The position numbers and the translations under genes were made by a program. The notes below the pieces were generated by a model. It was given only the letters and a program-made list of their open reading frames with translations, did not search any database and was not told the DNA's origin. Below are positions 35,780 to 43,586 of a DNA stretch of 64,000 nt, piece after piece. The DNA comes from ZC4RG20 sp963702105 (GTDB lineage Bacteria; Pseudomonadota; Gammaproteobacteria; Steroidobacterales; Rariloculaceae). The first letter of the stretch is position 1, and the number at the start of each line of letters is the position of its first letter. The stretch spans positions 3,410,001 to 3,474,000 of the forward strand of contig OY969712.1 in NCBI GenBank assembly GCA_963702105.1. Direction: 5' to 3'.

Positions 35780-35995
35780 TCACCTGAAAGTCATCCGGCC
35801 GCCGAACGCAAGTACCAAACCAACGATCGCCGCAACGATGCCGGCGACCATGTACCACACGGTGGTGTCCGTGAAGTGGCCCGTGAAGAAATGGCTCCAT
35901 CGATCCGCTATCGAGCCGGATGCATTCATCCCGATGATAAACAGGACCACGCCGAGAACCAACAGAACAATTCCGACAACTCGCTGAATGCCCAT
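35780..35995 (-). CDS. Small membrane protein, DUF3185 family
   Basis: This protein has 71 residues from the ATG at 35993-35995. It has two transmembrane helices (about 4-23 and 45-66) flanking a polar loop, SIADRWSHFFTGHFTDTTVWY, as in the DUF3185 family, whose members are short inner-membrane proteins of unknown role often found near stress genes. An upstream TTG in the same frame is a less likely start. It converges on the KaiC-kinase operon. Confidence 0.75.
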   Translation of the reverse strand: MGIQRVVGIVLLVLGVVLFIIGMNASGSIADRWSHFFTGHFTDTTVWYMVAGIVAAIVGLVLAFGGRMTFR

Positions 35996-36253
35996 GATTG
36001 ACTCCAAACATGACGAAACTTCAGGGACTCTGCACGACCTTGTCGAAGCCGGTATCCGTGTCGATCGAAAACATCACGCCGCGCTGCCGCGATCGGATCT
36101 GCCAACCCATAGCTCGCGCCGAAGTCTTTCACCAGACACAGTGGATCTCCAGCGAGAAGCCGTGCATTCGTAGAAGCCCGTATAGTACTGCGCGCGCCTG
36201 CTTGGAAGAATCCCTTTCGTCGAATGAGGTAAGGCGCTATTGGAGCATATGAG

Positions 36254-36412
36254 ATGAGCTTGGGCACAATACTGATAATAATACTCGTACTGCTCCTAAT
36301 CGGCGTTATTCCCACCTGGCCGCACAGCCGACGGTGGGGTTATGCGCCTAGCAGTATCGTCGGCATTGTGCTGGTCGTGCTGATTGTGCTGCTCTTGATG
36401 GGCCGCATCTAA
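36254..36412 (+). CDS. Small membrane protein, DUF3309 family
   Basis: This 52-residue protein, MSLGTILIII to LLLMGRI, has two hydrophobic helices separated by the conserved turn PTWPHSRRWGYAPSS. That pattern is the hallmark of DUF3309, a short inner-membrane family of unknown function. GAG lies close to the ATG, but no strong ribosome site is visible. The gene sits between the DUF3185 gene and the ATP synthase operon. It is short enough to be missed by standard length cut-offs. Confidence 0.8.
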   Translation: MSLGTILIIILVLLLIGVIPTWPHSRRWGYAPSSIVGIVLVVLIVLLLMGRI

Positions 36413-36546
36413 CGGCCACCGCCTCGAACGACGCCTCGGGCGGGCCACGTTCGTCGTAGGCGAAGAAGAACAAGGTGCGGTCTGCTCAGCGAGCCGCACA
36501 ACCGCTGGGCGGCGCGCAGCGGATTTGATTGTTAAACTGAATCAGT

Positions 36547-37932
36547 ATGACCCAGCAACCCGACACCGAGCCCACCGCGGGGCGCGTTCTCGCCGTGCGC
36601 GGCAACGTGGTGGACGTCGGTTTCGAGTCCCCTCTCCCGCCACGTTATAGGGCGCTGCGCGTCGACGGCAGCCCCCCGATCGTCCTCGAAGTGGAAAGCC
36701 ACATCAGCCCGTCCGCCGTCCGGTGCATCGCGTTGACCGAAACACGGGGGCTCGCCCGCGGCACGGCCGTGATCGACACTGGCCACATGCTGGAGGTCCC
36801 CGCGGGGCGGTCGCTGCTCGGCCGCATGCTCAACGTGTTCGGCGACACGATCGACCGTAAACCTCCCGCCGAAGGGCTCGAACGCTACCCGATTCATCGA
36901 GCGCCATTGCCGCTGGCGAGACGGATCACAAAGCGGGAAATCTTCACGACCGGGATCAAAGTCATCGATCTGCTTGCGCCGCTCGAACAGGGTGGAAAGG
37001 CGGGACTCTTCGGCGGTGCCGGTGTCGGCAAGACCGTGCTGATTACGGAAATGATCCATAACATGGTCGCGAGCTACGAAGGGGTCGCCCTCTTCTGCGG
37101 CATCGGCGAGCGGTGCCGCGAGGCCGAGGAGCTTTACCGCGAGATGCAAGACGCCGGCGTGCTCGAGAAGACCGTGATGGTGTTCGGGCAGATGAACGAG
37201 CCACCCGGGGCGCGGTTCTGCGTGGGCCACGCGGCGCTGACGATCGCCGAGCAATTCCGCGACAGCGAGCACCGGAACGTGCTCCTGCTCATCGACAACA
37301 TCTTCCGATACGTGCAGTCCGGCACGGAGGTGTCCGGTCTCATGGGCCGCATCCCATCACAGGTTGGCTATCAGCCCACGCTCGCGACGGAGCTCGCCGA
37401 GCTCGAGGAACGCATCGCGAGCTCCGCGAACGGGACCATGACCTCGGTGCAGGCCGTCTACGTCCCGGCGGACGATCTCACCGACCCGTCCGCGACGCAC
37501 ACCTTCGCGCATCTCTCGGCTTCCATCGTGCTGTCCCGCAAACGCTCGGCCCAGGGCCTGTATCCGGCCGTCGACCCGCTCGGCTCGGACTCGAAGATGC
37601 TGACCCCTGGCGTAGTCGGCCAGCGACACTATGAAACGGCCTCCGAAGTGCGGCGCGTGCTGGCCGAATACGAAGAGCTCAAGGACATCATCTCGATGCT
37701 CGGCATCGAGGAGCTGGCGCAAAAGGATCGCGAGGTCGTGGCAAGGGCGCGCCGGCTCGAGCGCTTTCTGACGCAGCCGTTCTTCACGACCCGGCAATTT
37801 ACGGGCAGGCCCGGCCGAATGCTGCGTCTCGACGAAACGCTCGCGGGCTGCGAACGCATCCTGGCGGGCGAGTTCGATGAACGGCCCGAGCGCTCGCTTT
37901 ACATGATCGGAGCGGTCGAGGAAGCGGCCTAA
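36547..37932 (+). CDS. atpD: N-type ATPase subunit beta
   Basis: This 461-residue catalytic beta subunit of a rotary ATPase is the first gene of a nine-gene operon. The P-loop GGAGVGKT is at residues 156-163, followed by the catalytic-Glu region IGERCREAEELYREM, the Walker B LLLIDNIFRYVQ, and the DELSEED-equivalent region (LGIEELAQKDREVVARARRLERF). The region 'YVPADDLTDPSATHTFAHL' is intact. Family context: the order beta, epsilon, Q, R, a, c, b, alpha, gamma, with no delta gene, defines N-ATPases, which occur beside an ordinary F-ATPase and are often laterally acquired. The ribosome site before the ATG is weak. Confidence 0.95.
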   Translation: MTQQPDTEPTAGRVLAVRGNVVDVGFESPLPPRYRALRVDGSPPIVLEVESHISPSAVRCIALTETRGLARGTAVIDTGHMLEVPAGRSLLGRMLNVFGDTIDRKPPAEGLERYPIHRAPLPLARRITKREIFTTGIKVIDLLAPLEQGGKAGLFGGAGVGKTVLITEMIHNMVASYEGVALFCGIGERCREAEELYREMQDAGVLEKTVMVFGQMNEPPGARFCVGHAALTIAEQFRDSEHRNVLLLIDNIFRYVQSGTEVSGLMGRIPSQVGYQPTLATELAELEERIASSANGTMTSVQAVYVPADDLTDPSATHTFAHLSASIVLSRKRSAQGLYPAVDPLGSDSKMLTPGVVGQRHYETASEVRRVLAEYEELKDIISMLGIEELAQKDREVVARARRLERFLTQPFFTTRQFTGRPGRMLRLDETLAGCERILAGEFDERPERSLYMIGAVEEAA

Positions 37933-37957
37933 GCGGCCCGGCTCGGGAGTGAAGTCC

Positions 37958-38353
37958 ATGCGCTTGCGAGTGTTGCTGCCGACCGAGGTTCTGCTCGACG
38001 TGGAAGTCACCAAGGTCATCGCCGAGGCCGAGAACGGCTTCTTCTGCCTGTTGCCGCGCCATGTCGATTTCGTGGCCGCGCTCGTGCCGGGGATCCTGTA
38101 CTACACGACGAGCCCCGGCGAGGAGCGGCTCGCCGCCGTGGACCAGGGCACGCTCGTGAAGTGCGGCGACGAAGTCCTCGTATCGGTGCTCGGGGCGGTC
38201 GCGGGCAAGGACCTTGGTGCGCTCCAGACTCAGGTCGAGGCGTCGTTCCGTGTCGTCGAGGAAGAGGAGCGCCGCGCCCGATCCGCGCTCGCGCGACTCG
38301 AGGCCGCCACGCTGCGGGGTCTGTTCGACGCGGAGTCGAGGATGCATGACTGA
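37958..38353 (+). CDS. atpC: N-type ATPase subunit epsilon
   Basis: This protein has 131 residues. The beta-sandwich domain (RLRVLLPTEVLLDVEVTKVIAEAENGFF, LLPRHVDFVAALVPG) is followed by a two-helix C-terminal hairpin rich in Glu/Arg. The subunit sits on the central stalk with gamma. I chose the ATG at 37958, with GGGAG eight bases upstream, over the in-frame GTG at 37949. The stop overlaps the next gene's start by eight bases, indicating translational coupling within the atp operon. Confidence 0.9.
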   Translation: MRLRVLLPTEVLLDVEVTKVIAEAENGFFCLLPRHVDFVAALVPGILYYTTSPGEERLAAVDQGTLVKCGDEVLVSVLGAVAGKDLGALQTQVEASFRVVEEEERRARSALARLEAATLRGLFDAESRMHD

Positions 38354-38660
38354 GGGGCCCGAAAAGCGAGACGAACCGGACGCCGAGGAGCGCTTTCGCA
38401 CCGACGTGGCGCGCAAGGTACAGCGCCGCCGCAAGACGCTGCGCGAGCGAGACCGCAGCATCTGGTTCTCGATAGGATTCTTCGGGCTCGTCGGCTGGTC
38501 GATCGCGATTCCGACGCTGATCGGTATAGGGCTCGGCGTCTGGATCGACTCGCGCTGGCCGAGCCGGGTTTCGTGGACGCTGACGCTGCTCCTCGTCGGC
38601 ATGGCCGTCGGCTGCCTCAACGCTTGGTATTGGATCAAGCACGAGATGGAGAACCACTGA
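38346..38660 (+). CDS. atpQ: N-type ATPase accessory membrane protein AtpQ (AtpI-like)
   Basis: This 104-residue protein has a charged N-terminus (RTDVARKVQRRRKTL) and two transmembrane helices (about 42-62 and 72-93) joined by WIDSRWPSRVSW. It belongs to the AtpI/AtpQ family of F0 assembly factors, which are thought to help form the c ring and in some cases to handle Mg2+ or other ions. Position three in the operon, overlapping atpC, matches N-ATPase clusters. An in-frame longer reading from 38214 is an antisense-like extension through atpC and was rejected. Confidence 0.85.
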   Translation: MTEGPEKRDEPDAEERFRTDVARKVQRRRKTLRERDRSIWFSIGFFGLVGWSIAIPTLIGIGLGVWIDSRWPSRVSWTLTLLLVGMAVGCLNAWYWIKHEMENH

Positions 38661-38690
38661 GATGGATCGCAGGCAAACGGAGACCGGCGC

Positions 38691-38987
38691 GTGATCGGCC
38701 ACGCGGGCACGGCCATCGCGGGCCTCTTGGCGGGCGCGGCGCTCGCTTGGGCTTACCTCAAGACGCTCTGGCTCTGCGTGAAGCAGCTGCCGGGCAGCAA
38801 GCGGCCCGCGCTCTGGATGGCGGGCACGTTGATCGTTCGCCTCGCTGCGGCCGTGGCCGTGTTCCTGGCGCTCGGACGCTTGGGCGGCTGGCAGGCGCTC
38901 GTCGGCGGCCTCGTCGGTTTTATGGTCGCGCGCGGCTTGCTCGTGGGACGCATCGAGCTCCGACCCGAATCGGAGGCGCGAGGGTGA
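38691..38987 (+). CDS. atpR: N-type ATPase membrane protein AtpR
   Basis: This 98-residue protein has a GTG start and three hydrophobic helices (about 4-22, 43-60, 66-84) with a conserved Arg in the middle one (LIVRLAAAVAVFLALG). AtpR is specific to N-type operons, where it is proposed to interact with the c subunit. Its stop overlaps the atpB start (GTGA at 38984-38987). Assignment rests on operon position and membrane topology as much as on sequence. Confidence 0.8.
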   Translation: MIGHAGTAIAGLLAGAALAWAYLKTLWLCVKQLPGSKRPALWMAGTLIVRLAAAVAVFLALGRLGGWQALVGGLVGFMVARGLLVGRIELRPESEARG

Positions 38988-39709
38988 GCATCGGCCCGGA
39001 CGGCATGGTGCTCGCGACTCTCGGCCCTGTCGAAATCAACGCGACGCTCGTCTTTTCCTGGGCGGTCATGACGCTGCTCGTGCTCGGCGCCTGGCTCATC
39101 ACGCGCCGACTGTCGACGGGCCCCGAGATCTCCCGCTGGCAGAACCTGCTCGAAGTCCTCGTCACCGCGATGGTCGACCAGATTCGCGAGATCAGCCGCC
39201 GGGATCCGGGCCCCTACCTGCCCTTCGTCGGCACATTGTTCGTCTACATAGCAACGTCGAATCTGTTGGCCGTCGTGCCGGGATATGTGCCGCCTACCGC
39301 GTCGCTGTCCACGACGACAGCGCTCGCGATCGCGGTATTCGTGGCCGTGCCGGTGTTCGGGATCGCCGGAGAAGGCGTGCTGACCTATCTCAAGCATTAC
39401 GTCCGGCCGACCTTGCTGATGCTGCCGTTCAACATCATCGGCGAGCTCTCGCGGACCGTCGCGCTGGCCGTGCGCCTGTATGGGAACGTATTGAGCGGCA
39501 CGATCATCGCAGCGGTCCTGCTCGGGCTCGTGCCCTTCCTCTTTCCCGTGGTTATGCAGTTGCTCGGGCTCCTCACGGGCATGATCCAGGCTTACATCTT
39601 CGCCGTACTCGCCATGGTCTACATTGCCGCCGCGGCTTCGGTGCGTGCTCGGACGGGAGACGCGAACGCGGACGTTCCAACCAACGGTGACCAAAACCGG
39701 GTCCCGTAA
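38984..39709 (+). CDS. atpB: N-type ATPase subunit a
   Basis: This 241-residue membrane stator subunit provides the ion half-channels. GTG start at 38984; the sequence opens MSIGPDGMVLATLGPVEINATLVFSW, as in N-type a subunits. The essential stator arginine is Arg164 in ALAVRLYGN, within the long penultimate helix; a following Gln (MIQAYIFAVLAMVYI) matches the family. Five to six helices are predicted. It overlaps atpR by four bases. The in-frame open reading from 38573 includes atpR sequence out of frame and is not the start. Confidence 0.92.
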   Translation: MSIGPDGMVLATLGPVEINATLVFSWAVMTLLVLGAWLITRRLSTGPEISRWQNLLEVLVTAMVDQIREISRRDPGPYLPFVGTLFVYIATSNLLAVVPGYVPPTASLSTTTALAIAVFVAVPVFGIAGEGVLTYLKHYVRPTLLMLPFNIIGELSRTVALAVRLYGNVLSGTIIAAVLLGLVPFLFPVVMQLLGLLTGMIQAYIFAVLAMVYIAAAASVRARTGDANADVPTNGDQNRVP

Positions 39710-39756
39710 AGCCCGGCGCAGACTCGCTTGAGGGACTCATTGTCAAAGGAGGCCAG

Positions 39757-40035
39757 ATGAACAGCTTGTCCCTGATTGGATTGATCTCGATTTTCACCGC
39801 CGGCATGACCATTGCCATCGGCTCGGTCGGACCGGCGCTCGGTGAGGGCCGCGCCGTCGCGCAGGCGCTCGCGTCGCTCGCTCAGCAGCCGGACTCCGCC
39901 GGCACGATCACGCGCACGCTGTTCGTCGGGCTCGCCATGATCGAATCCACGGCGATCTACTGTTTCGTCGTGGCCCTGATCCTGATCTTCGCGAATCCCT
40001 TCTGGGACGAGATGTTGACTCGCGCCGGAGGCTAG
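39757..40035 (+). CDS. atpE: N-type ATPase subunit c
   Basis: This 92-residue two-helix rotor-ring subunit has an ion-binding site. Helix 2 carries Glu63-Ser64-Thr65 and Tyr68 (MIESTAIYCF), the same E-S-T-x-x-Y set that binds Na+ in Ilyobacter-type rings. Helix 1 has Glu30 (GPALGEGRA) where Na+-rings have Gln, giving a double-carboxylate site. Known N-type rings share this; one from Burkholderia has been reported to be proton-specific and to have 17 subunits. The Arg/Gln loop AQQPD joins the helices. AAAGGAGG precedes the ATG, the strongest ribosome site in the operon, as expected for the most abundant subunit. Confidence 0.95.
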   Translation: MNSLSLIGLISIFTAGMTIAIGSVGPALGEGRAVAQALASLAQQPDSAGTITRTLFVGLAMIESTAIYCFVVALILIFANPFWDEMLTRAGG

Positions 40036-40037
40036 TC

Positions 40038-40808
40038 ATGCAGATCGACTGGATCACCACCAGCGCACAGCTCGTCAATTTCCTGCTCCTCGTCTGGCTG
40101 CTCAAGCGGTTCCTGTACAAGCCCGTCATGAATGCCATGGCCGCGCGCGAGCGGGGCATCGCCAGCCGGCTCGATGAGGCACGGGACCGCGAGCAGCTCG
40201 CCGGAGCACGGGAGCAGGAGTACCGCGACAAGGTGCGCGCGTTCGACGAGGACTGCGCCAAGCGCCTGGACGCGGCGCGCGACGCGGCCGAACAGGAGAA
40301 GGTTCGCCTGATAGAGGCTGCGCGCGAGGACATTGAACGGCAGCGGTCAAAGTGGCTCGAGCAACTCCGGCAGGAGCAGGACGACTTTTCCGCGGGCCTC
40401 AGGCTCGAGCTCGGCCAGGAGGCGATCCGCATCGCGCGCAAGGCGCTGGCGGACGTGGCGGAGACCGCGCTCGAGCGGCAGGCGATCGACGTGTTTCTGA
40501 AGCATCTCGCGTCGGTGCCGCAAAGCGAGCGGGAGCGCCTGACGCAGGGCGAAGACACCCTGCGCCTGACCTCCGCCTTCGATCTCGATGAAGACACGCG
40601 CGAATACGCGCGAGCGGCCCTCGGGGAACGGCTCGGCGGGACCACCGACGTTCGCTTCGAACGGGACCGTGGTCTGTTGTGCGGAGTCGAGATCGCGCGC
40701 TCCGGCTACAAGCTGAGTTGGAATGTCGGCGACTACCTCGCAAGCGTCGATGAGCGGGTCGGCGCGAAACTCGCCGCGTATACGGTCGCCACGGCCGGGC
40801 ACGCCTGA
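40038..40808 (+). CDS. atpF: N-type ATPase subunit b with C-terminal delta-like domain
   Basis: This 256-residue peripheral-stalk subunit has an N-terminal helix (LVNFLLLVWLLKRFLYKPV) that anchors it. A long charged coiled coil follows to about residue 150. The remaining 100 residues (VFLKHLASVPQSERERL, LTSAFDLDEDTREYARAAL, VRFERDRGLLCGVEIARSGYKLSWNVGDYL) form a globular part like the C-terminal half of subunit delta. N-type operons lack a separate atpH, so this fusion is expected to take its place. GGAGG precedes the ATG. Standard b is about 160 residues, and the extra length fits the N-type pattern. Confidence 0.9.
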   Translation: MQIDWITTSAQLVNFLLLVWLLKRFLYKPVMNAMAARERGIASRLDEARDREQLAGAREQEYRDKVRAFDEDCAKRLDAARDAAEQEKVRLIEAAREDIERQRSKWLEQLRQEQDDFSAGLRLELGQEAIRIARKALADVAETALERQAIDVFLKHLASVPQSERERLTQGEDTLRLTSAFDLDEDTREYARAALGERLGGTTDVRFERDRGLLCGVEIARSGYKLSWNVGDYLASVDERVGAKLAAYTVATAGHA

Positions 40809-40809
40809 T

Positions 40810-42327
40810 ATGTTGCGGGAGCTGCTCGACGAGACACGGGCGGAGCTCGAGCGCACGCTCGAAGAGCCCCCAGCCGCCCTGCGCGCACGAGAGGTCGGCA
40901 CGGTCGTAGACATCGGCGGCGGCGTGGCGCACGTGCTGGGCCTACCCGGCGTCGGTTCCGAAGAGCTCGTCGAATTCCCGTCGGGCTTGCTCGGTATCGC
41001 CGTCAATCTCGAGCCGGACCTCGTGGGCGTCATCCTGCTCGATTCGTCGGAGGAGCTCAGCGCCGGCGCGGAGGTGCACGCAACGGGGCGCCTCGTCGAC
41101 ACCCCCGTCGGCGACGGCTTGCTAGGCCGCGTGCTCGACGCCCGCGGCCGCCCGCTCGACGGCCGCGGACCGATAGCCGCAAGCGGGCGCAATCCGGTCG
41201 AACGGGAAGCGCCGGCGATCATGGACCGCGCTCCCGTGAGCGTGCCGCTCGCGACGGGGCTCAAGGTCGTCGACGCGCTGGTTCCGATCGGTCGGGGCCA
41301 GCGCGAGCTCATCGTAGGCGACCGCCAGACGGGCAAGACGACGATCGCGGTGGACACGATCCTCAATCAGCGCCAGACCGGTGTCATCTGCGTCTACTGT
41401 GCACTCGGCCAGCGCGGAACGGCCGTGGCCCGGGTCGTCGAGACGCTCGCGGAACATGGCGCTCTCGACTACAGTGTCGTGGTGGTCGCCTCGGGCGAAG
41501 ACACGCCGGGGCTGCAGTTCGTCACGCCTTACGCCGCGACCACCATCGCGGAATACTTCATGGAACGCGGGCGCGACGTGCTCATCGTTTACGACGATCT
41601 CACGCGGCACGCCCGCGCCTACCGCGAGCTCTCTCTGCTGCTGCGGCGGCCGGCTGGACGCGAAGCGTTTCCGGGCGACATCTTCTACGTCCACTCGCGC
41701 ATGCTCGAGCGTGCGACGCACTTGCGCCCCGAGCGAGGGGGCGGCTCGCTCACGGCGCTGCCGATCGTCGAGACCCAGGCTCAGGACATCGCGGCTTACA
41801 TTCCGACCAACCTCATCTCGATCACGGACGGGCAGATCTACGTGTCACCCGAGCTGTTTCGCAAGGGCATGTTGCCCGCCGTGGACGTCGGTAAATCGGT
41901 GTCCCGCGTCGGCGGCAAGGCGCAGCTGCCCGCCTACGGCGACGTGGGCGGCACTCTGCGGCTCGCTTACGCTCAGTTCGAAGAGCTCGAAACCTTCGCG
42001 CGCTTCGCGACTCGTCTCGACGACGCGACCCGCACCACGATCGAGCGGGGGCGCCGCGTACGCAGCGTGCTCAAGCAGCCGGAGCACGCTCCGTTGGCGC
42101 CCGCCGAGCAGCTTGCGATATTGCACGCGGCCGGGTCCGGCCTGCTCGACGGTCTGCCGCTCGAGACGCTCGACGGCATCGAGAACGCTCTGCAACGGGT
42201 TCTGCGCGCCGAGAACCCCGGGCTCCGTGAGCGCCTCTGCTCGCCCGCGGGCCCGGCCGCCGGCGACTGGTCGGCCCTGGAGGCGCTCACGCGCCGCGTC
42301 ATCGCTGCCGCCGGACACAAAGTTTAG
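40810..42327 (+). CDS. atpA: N-type ATPase subunit alpha
   Basis: This is a 505-residue non-catalytic alpha subunit. P-loop GDRQTGKT at residues 170-177, VYCALGQRG, LIVYDDLTRHARAYRELSLLLRRPAGREAFPGD, and the alpha-specific VGKSVSRVGGKAQL. The C-terminal helical domain ends AAGHKV. The ATG at 40810 overlaps the end of atpF by none and follows its stop by one base; an in-frame start at 40723 lies inside atpF and is rejected. The alpha N-terminus (LLDETRAELERTLEE) is shorter than in ordinary F-ATPases, consistent with contact to a fused b/delta subunit. Confidence 0.95.
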   Translation: MLRELLDETRAELERTLEEPPAALRAREVGTVVDIGGGVAHVLGLPGVGSEELVEFPSGLLGIAVNLEPDLVGVILLDSSEELSAGAEVHATGRLVDTPVGDGLLGRVLDARGRPLDGRGPIAASGRNPVEREAPAIMDRAPVSVPLATGLKVVDALVPIGRGQRELIVGDRQTGKTTIAVDTILNQRQTGVICVYCALGQRGTAVARVVETLAEHGALDYSVVVVASGEDTPGLQFVTPYAATTIAEYFMERGRDVLIVYDDLTRHARAYRELSLLLRRPAGREAFPGDIFYVHSRMLERATHLRPERGGGSLTALPIVETQAQDIAAYIPTNLISITDGQIYVSPELFRKGMLPAVDVGKSVSRVGGKAQLPAYGDVGGTLRLAYAQFEELETFARFATRLDDATRTTIERGRRVRSVLKQPEHAPLAPAEQLAILHAAGSGLLDGLPLETLDGIENALQRVLRAENPGLRERLCSPAGPAAGDWSALEALTRRVIAAAGHKV

Positions 42328-42329
42328 GC

Positions 42330-43298
42330 ATGGAAACGCTCGAGCAACTCGGCCGCCGGCTCGACACGTACGGCAACCTCGAGGTCGTCGTGCGGACCAT
42401 GAAGACCCTAGCCGCCGTCAACATCCGCCAATACGACCAGGCCGTGCGCTCACTCGCCGACTATCACCGCACGGTCGAGCGCGGCTTGCAGGCCGTGCTG
42501 CACGATGCGCAGCTGCCCCCGTCCACACCGTCCCGGTTGCCGCAGCGCGTCGGCGCCGTCGTATTCGGATCGGACCATGGGCTCTGCGGGCGTTTCAACG
42601 AAGACATGGCCGACTACGCACGCGAACGGCTCGCGGAAGCAGCCGCCGGCGCGCAGACGCCGCTCGTCATCGCGGTCGGGGCGCGGTTGAGAGCCCTGCT
42701 CGAGCCCGCGGGCTTCGCGTTCGCAGCGGAGCTGCCGGTGCCCGGATCCGCGGCACGCATCACCCACACCGTGAGGCGGGTCCTGCTGGAGATCGACGCG
42801 TGGCAGCGCGAGCGGCGGGCGCATCGTGTGTATCTGCTGCACACTCGCCCTGCCGGCGGCCGCTACCACGCCATCGGCGTGCAGCTGCTTCCGGTCGACC
42901 TCGCTCGCTTCCGCACCGCGGAGAAAGGGCCCTGGCCGTCGCGCAGTCTACCCATGCACACCATGGACCGCGGCCGGCTTCTCGCCACGTTGTTGCAGCA
43001 GTACTTCTTCGTCTCGCTCTTTCGCGCCGCGGCCGAGTCGCTGGCCGCCGAGAACGCCAGCCGCTTGGCGGCCATGCAGGTTGCGGAAAAGACGCTCGCA
43101 GACCAGAGCGAGGAACTCCGGATCGCGTTTCACCGCCGCCGGCAGGAGTCCATCACGAACGAGTTGCTCGACGTCGTGAGAGGCGCCGAAGCCGTGCGCG
43201 AACGCGGCGCGTCGGAGACCAATTCGCGAACGAAGGGCGCGCTCTCCGAAGAACTCGGCGCGCCGGATGACCTCGAAGGACTCTGCCGAATCCTCTGA
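42330..43298 (+). CDS. atpG: N-type ATPase subunit gamma
   Basis: This 322-residue central-stalk subunit has N-terminal coil (METLEQLGRRLDTYGNLEVVVRTMKTLAAVNI), an alpha/beta domain with GSDHGLCGRFNEDMA, and a C-terminal helix with ENASRLAAMQVAEKTLADQ and RRRQESITNELLDVVRGAEA. The ENxxRxxAMxxA pattern is diagnostic for gamma. It is about 30 residues longer than usual, mostly in the C-terminal tail after AVRERG. Last gene of the operon, three bases after atpA. No terminator was recognised before the next, convergent gene. Confidence 0.92.
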   Translation: METLEQLGRRLDTYGNLEVVVRTMKTLAAVNIRQYDQAVRSLADYHRTVERGLQAVLHDAQLPPSTPSRLPQRVGAVVFGSDHGLCGRFNEDMADYARERLAEAAAGAQTPLVIAVGARLRALLEPAGFAFAAELPVPGSAARITHTVRRVLLEIDAWQRERRAHRVYLLHTRPAGGRYHAIGVQLLPVDLARFRTAEKGPWPSRSLPMHTMDRGRLLATLLQQYFFVSLFRAAAESLAAENASRLAAMQVAEKTLADQSEELRIAFHRRRQESITNELLDVVRGAEAVRERGASETNSRTKGALSEELGAPDDLEGLCRIL

Positions 43299-43586
43299 AG
43301 AAGCGCCGTGCAAGCCAATCGGCGGATAGGAAAAGCAACTGCATGATGTAACCATCGGCCGGCCAGACCGGTTCACCGCTCGCCGACTCGGGCTCGAGCC
43401 GGCCGCCGCCCGCTGTTTCTTCCTGAGCACGGCCGCGCTCGGCATCGTCGCTACGAGCACGGGCCGGAAGACCCGGTGGTGCGGCTGTGGAACGACCACC
43501 GACACGTCATTGACGCAAGTAATGAGTCCTGATGCATTGAATGCCGGGATGCGAACGAAGGAATGCCGGACGGTATCCGTTGCGCA
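43299..43586. other. Intergenic region between convergent atpG and mgtA
   Basis: 288 bases with no recognisable gene or clear intrinsic terminator. Short open frames on either strand have no supporting ribosome site or motif. Confidence 0.4.

Noticed and set aside
38214..38660. A 148-codon frame containing atpQ
   Set aside because: The first 44 codons are atpC read in another frame; the ATG at 38346 fits the family and overlaps atpC by eight bases.
38573..39709. A 378-codon open frame spanning atpR and atpB
   Set aside because: Only its second part (from 38984) is the real subunit a. The first part is atpR read in another frame.
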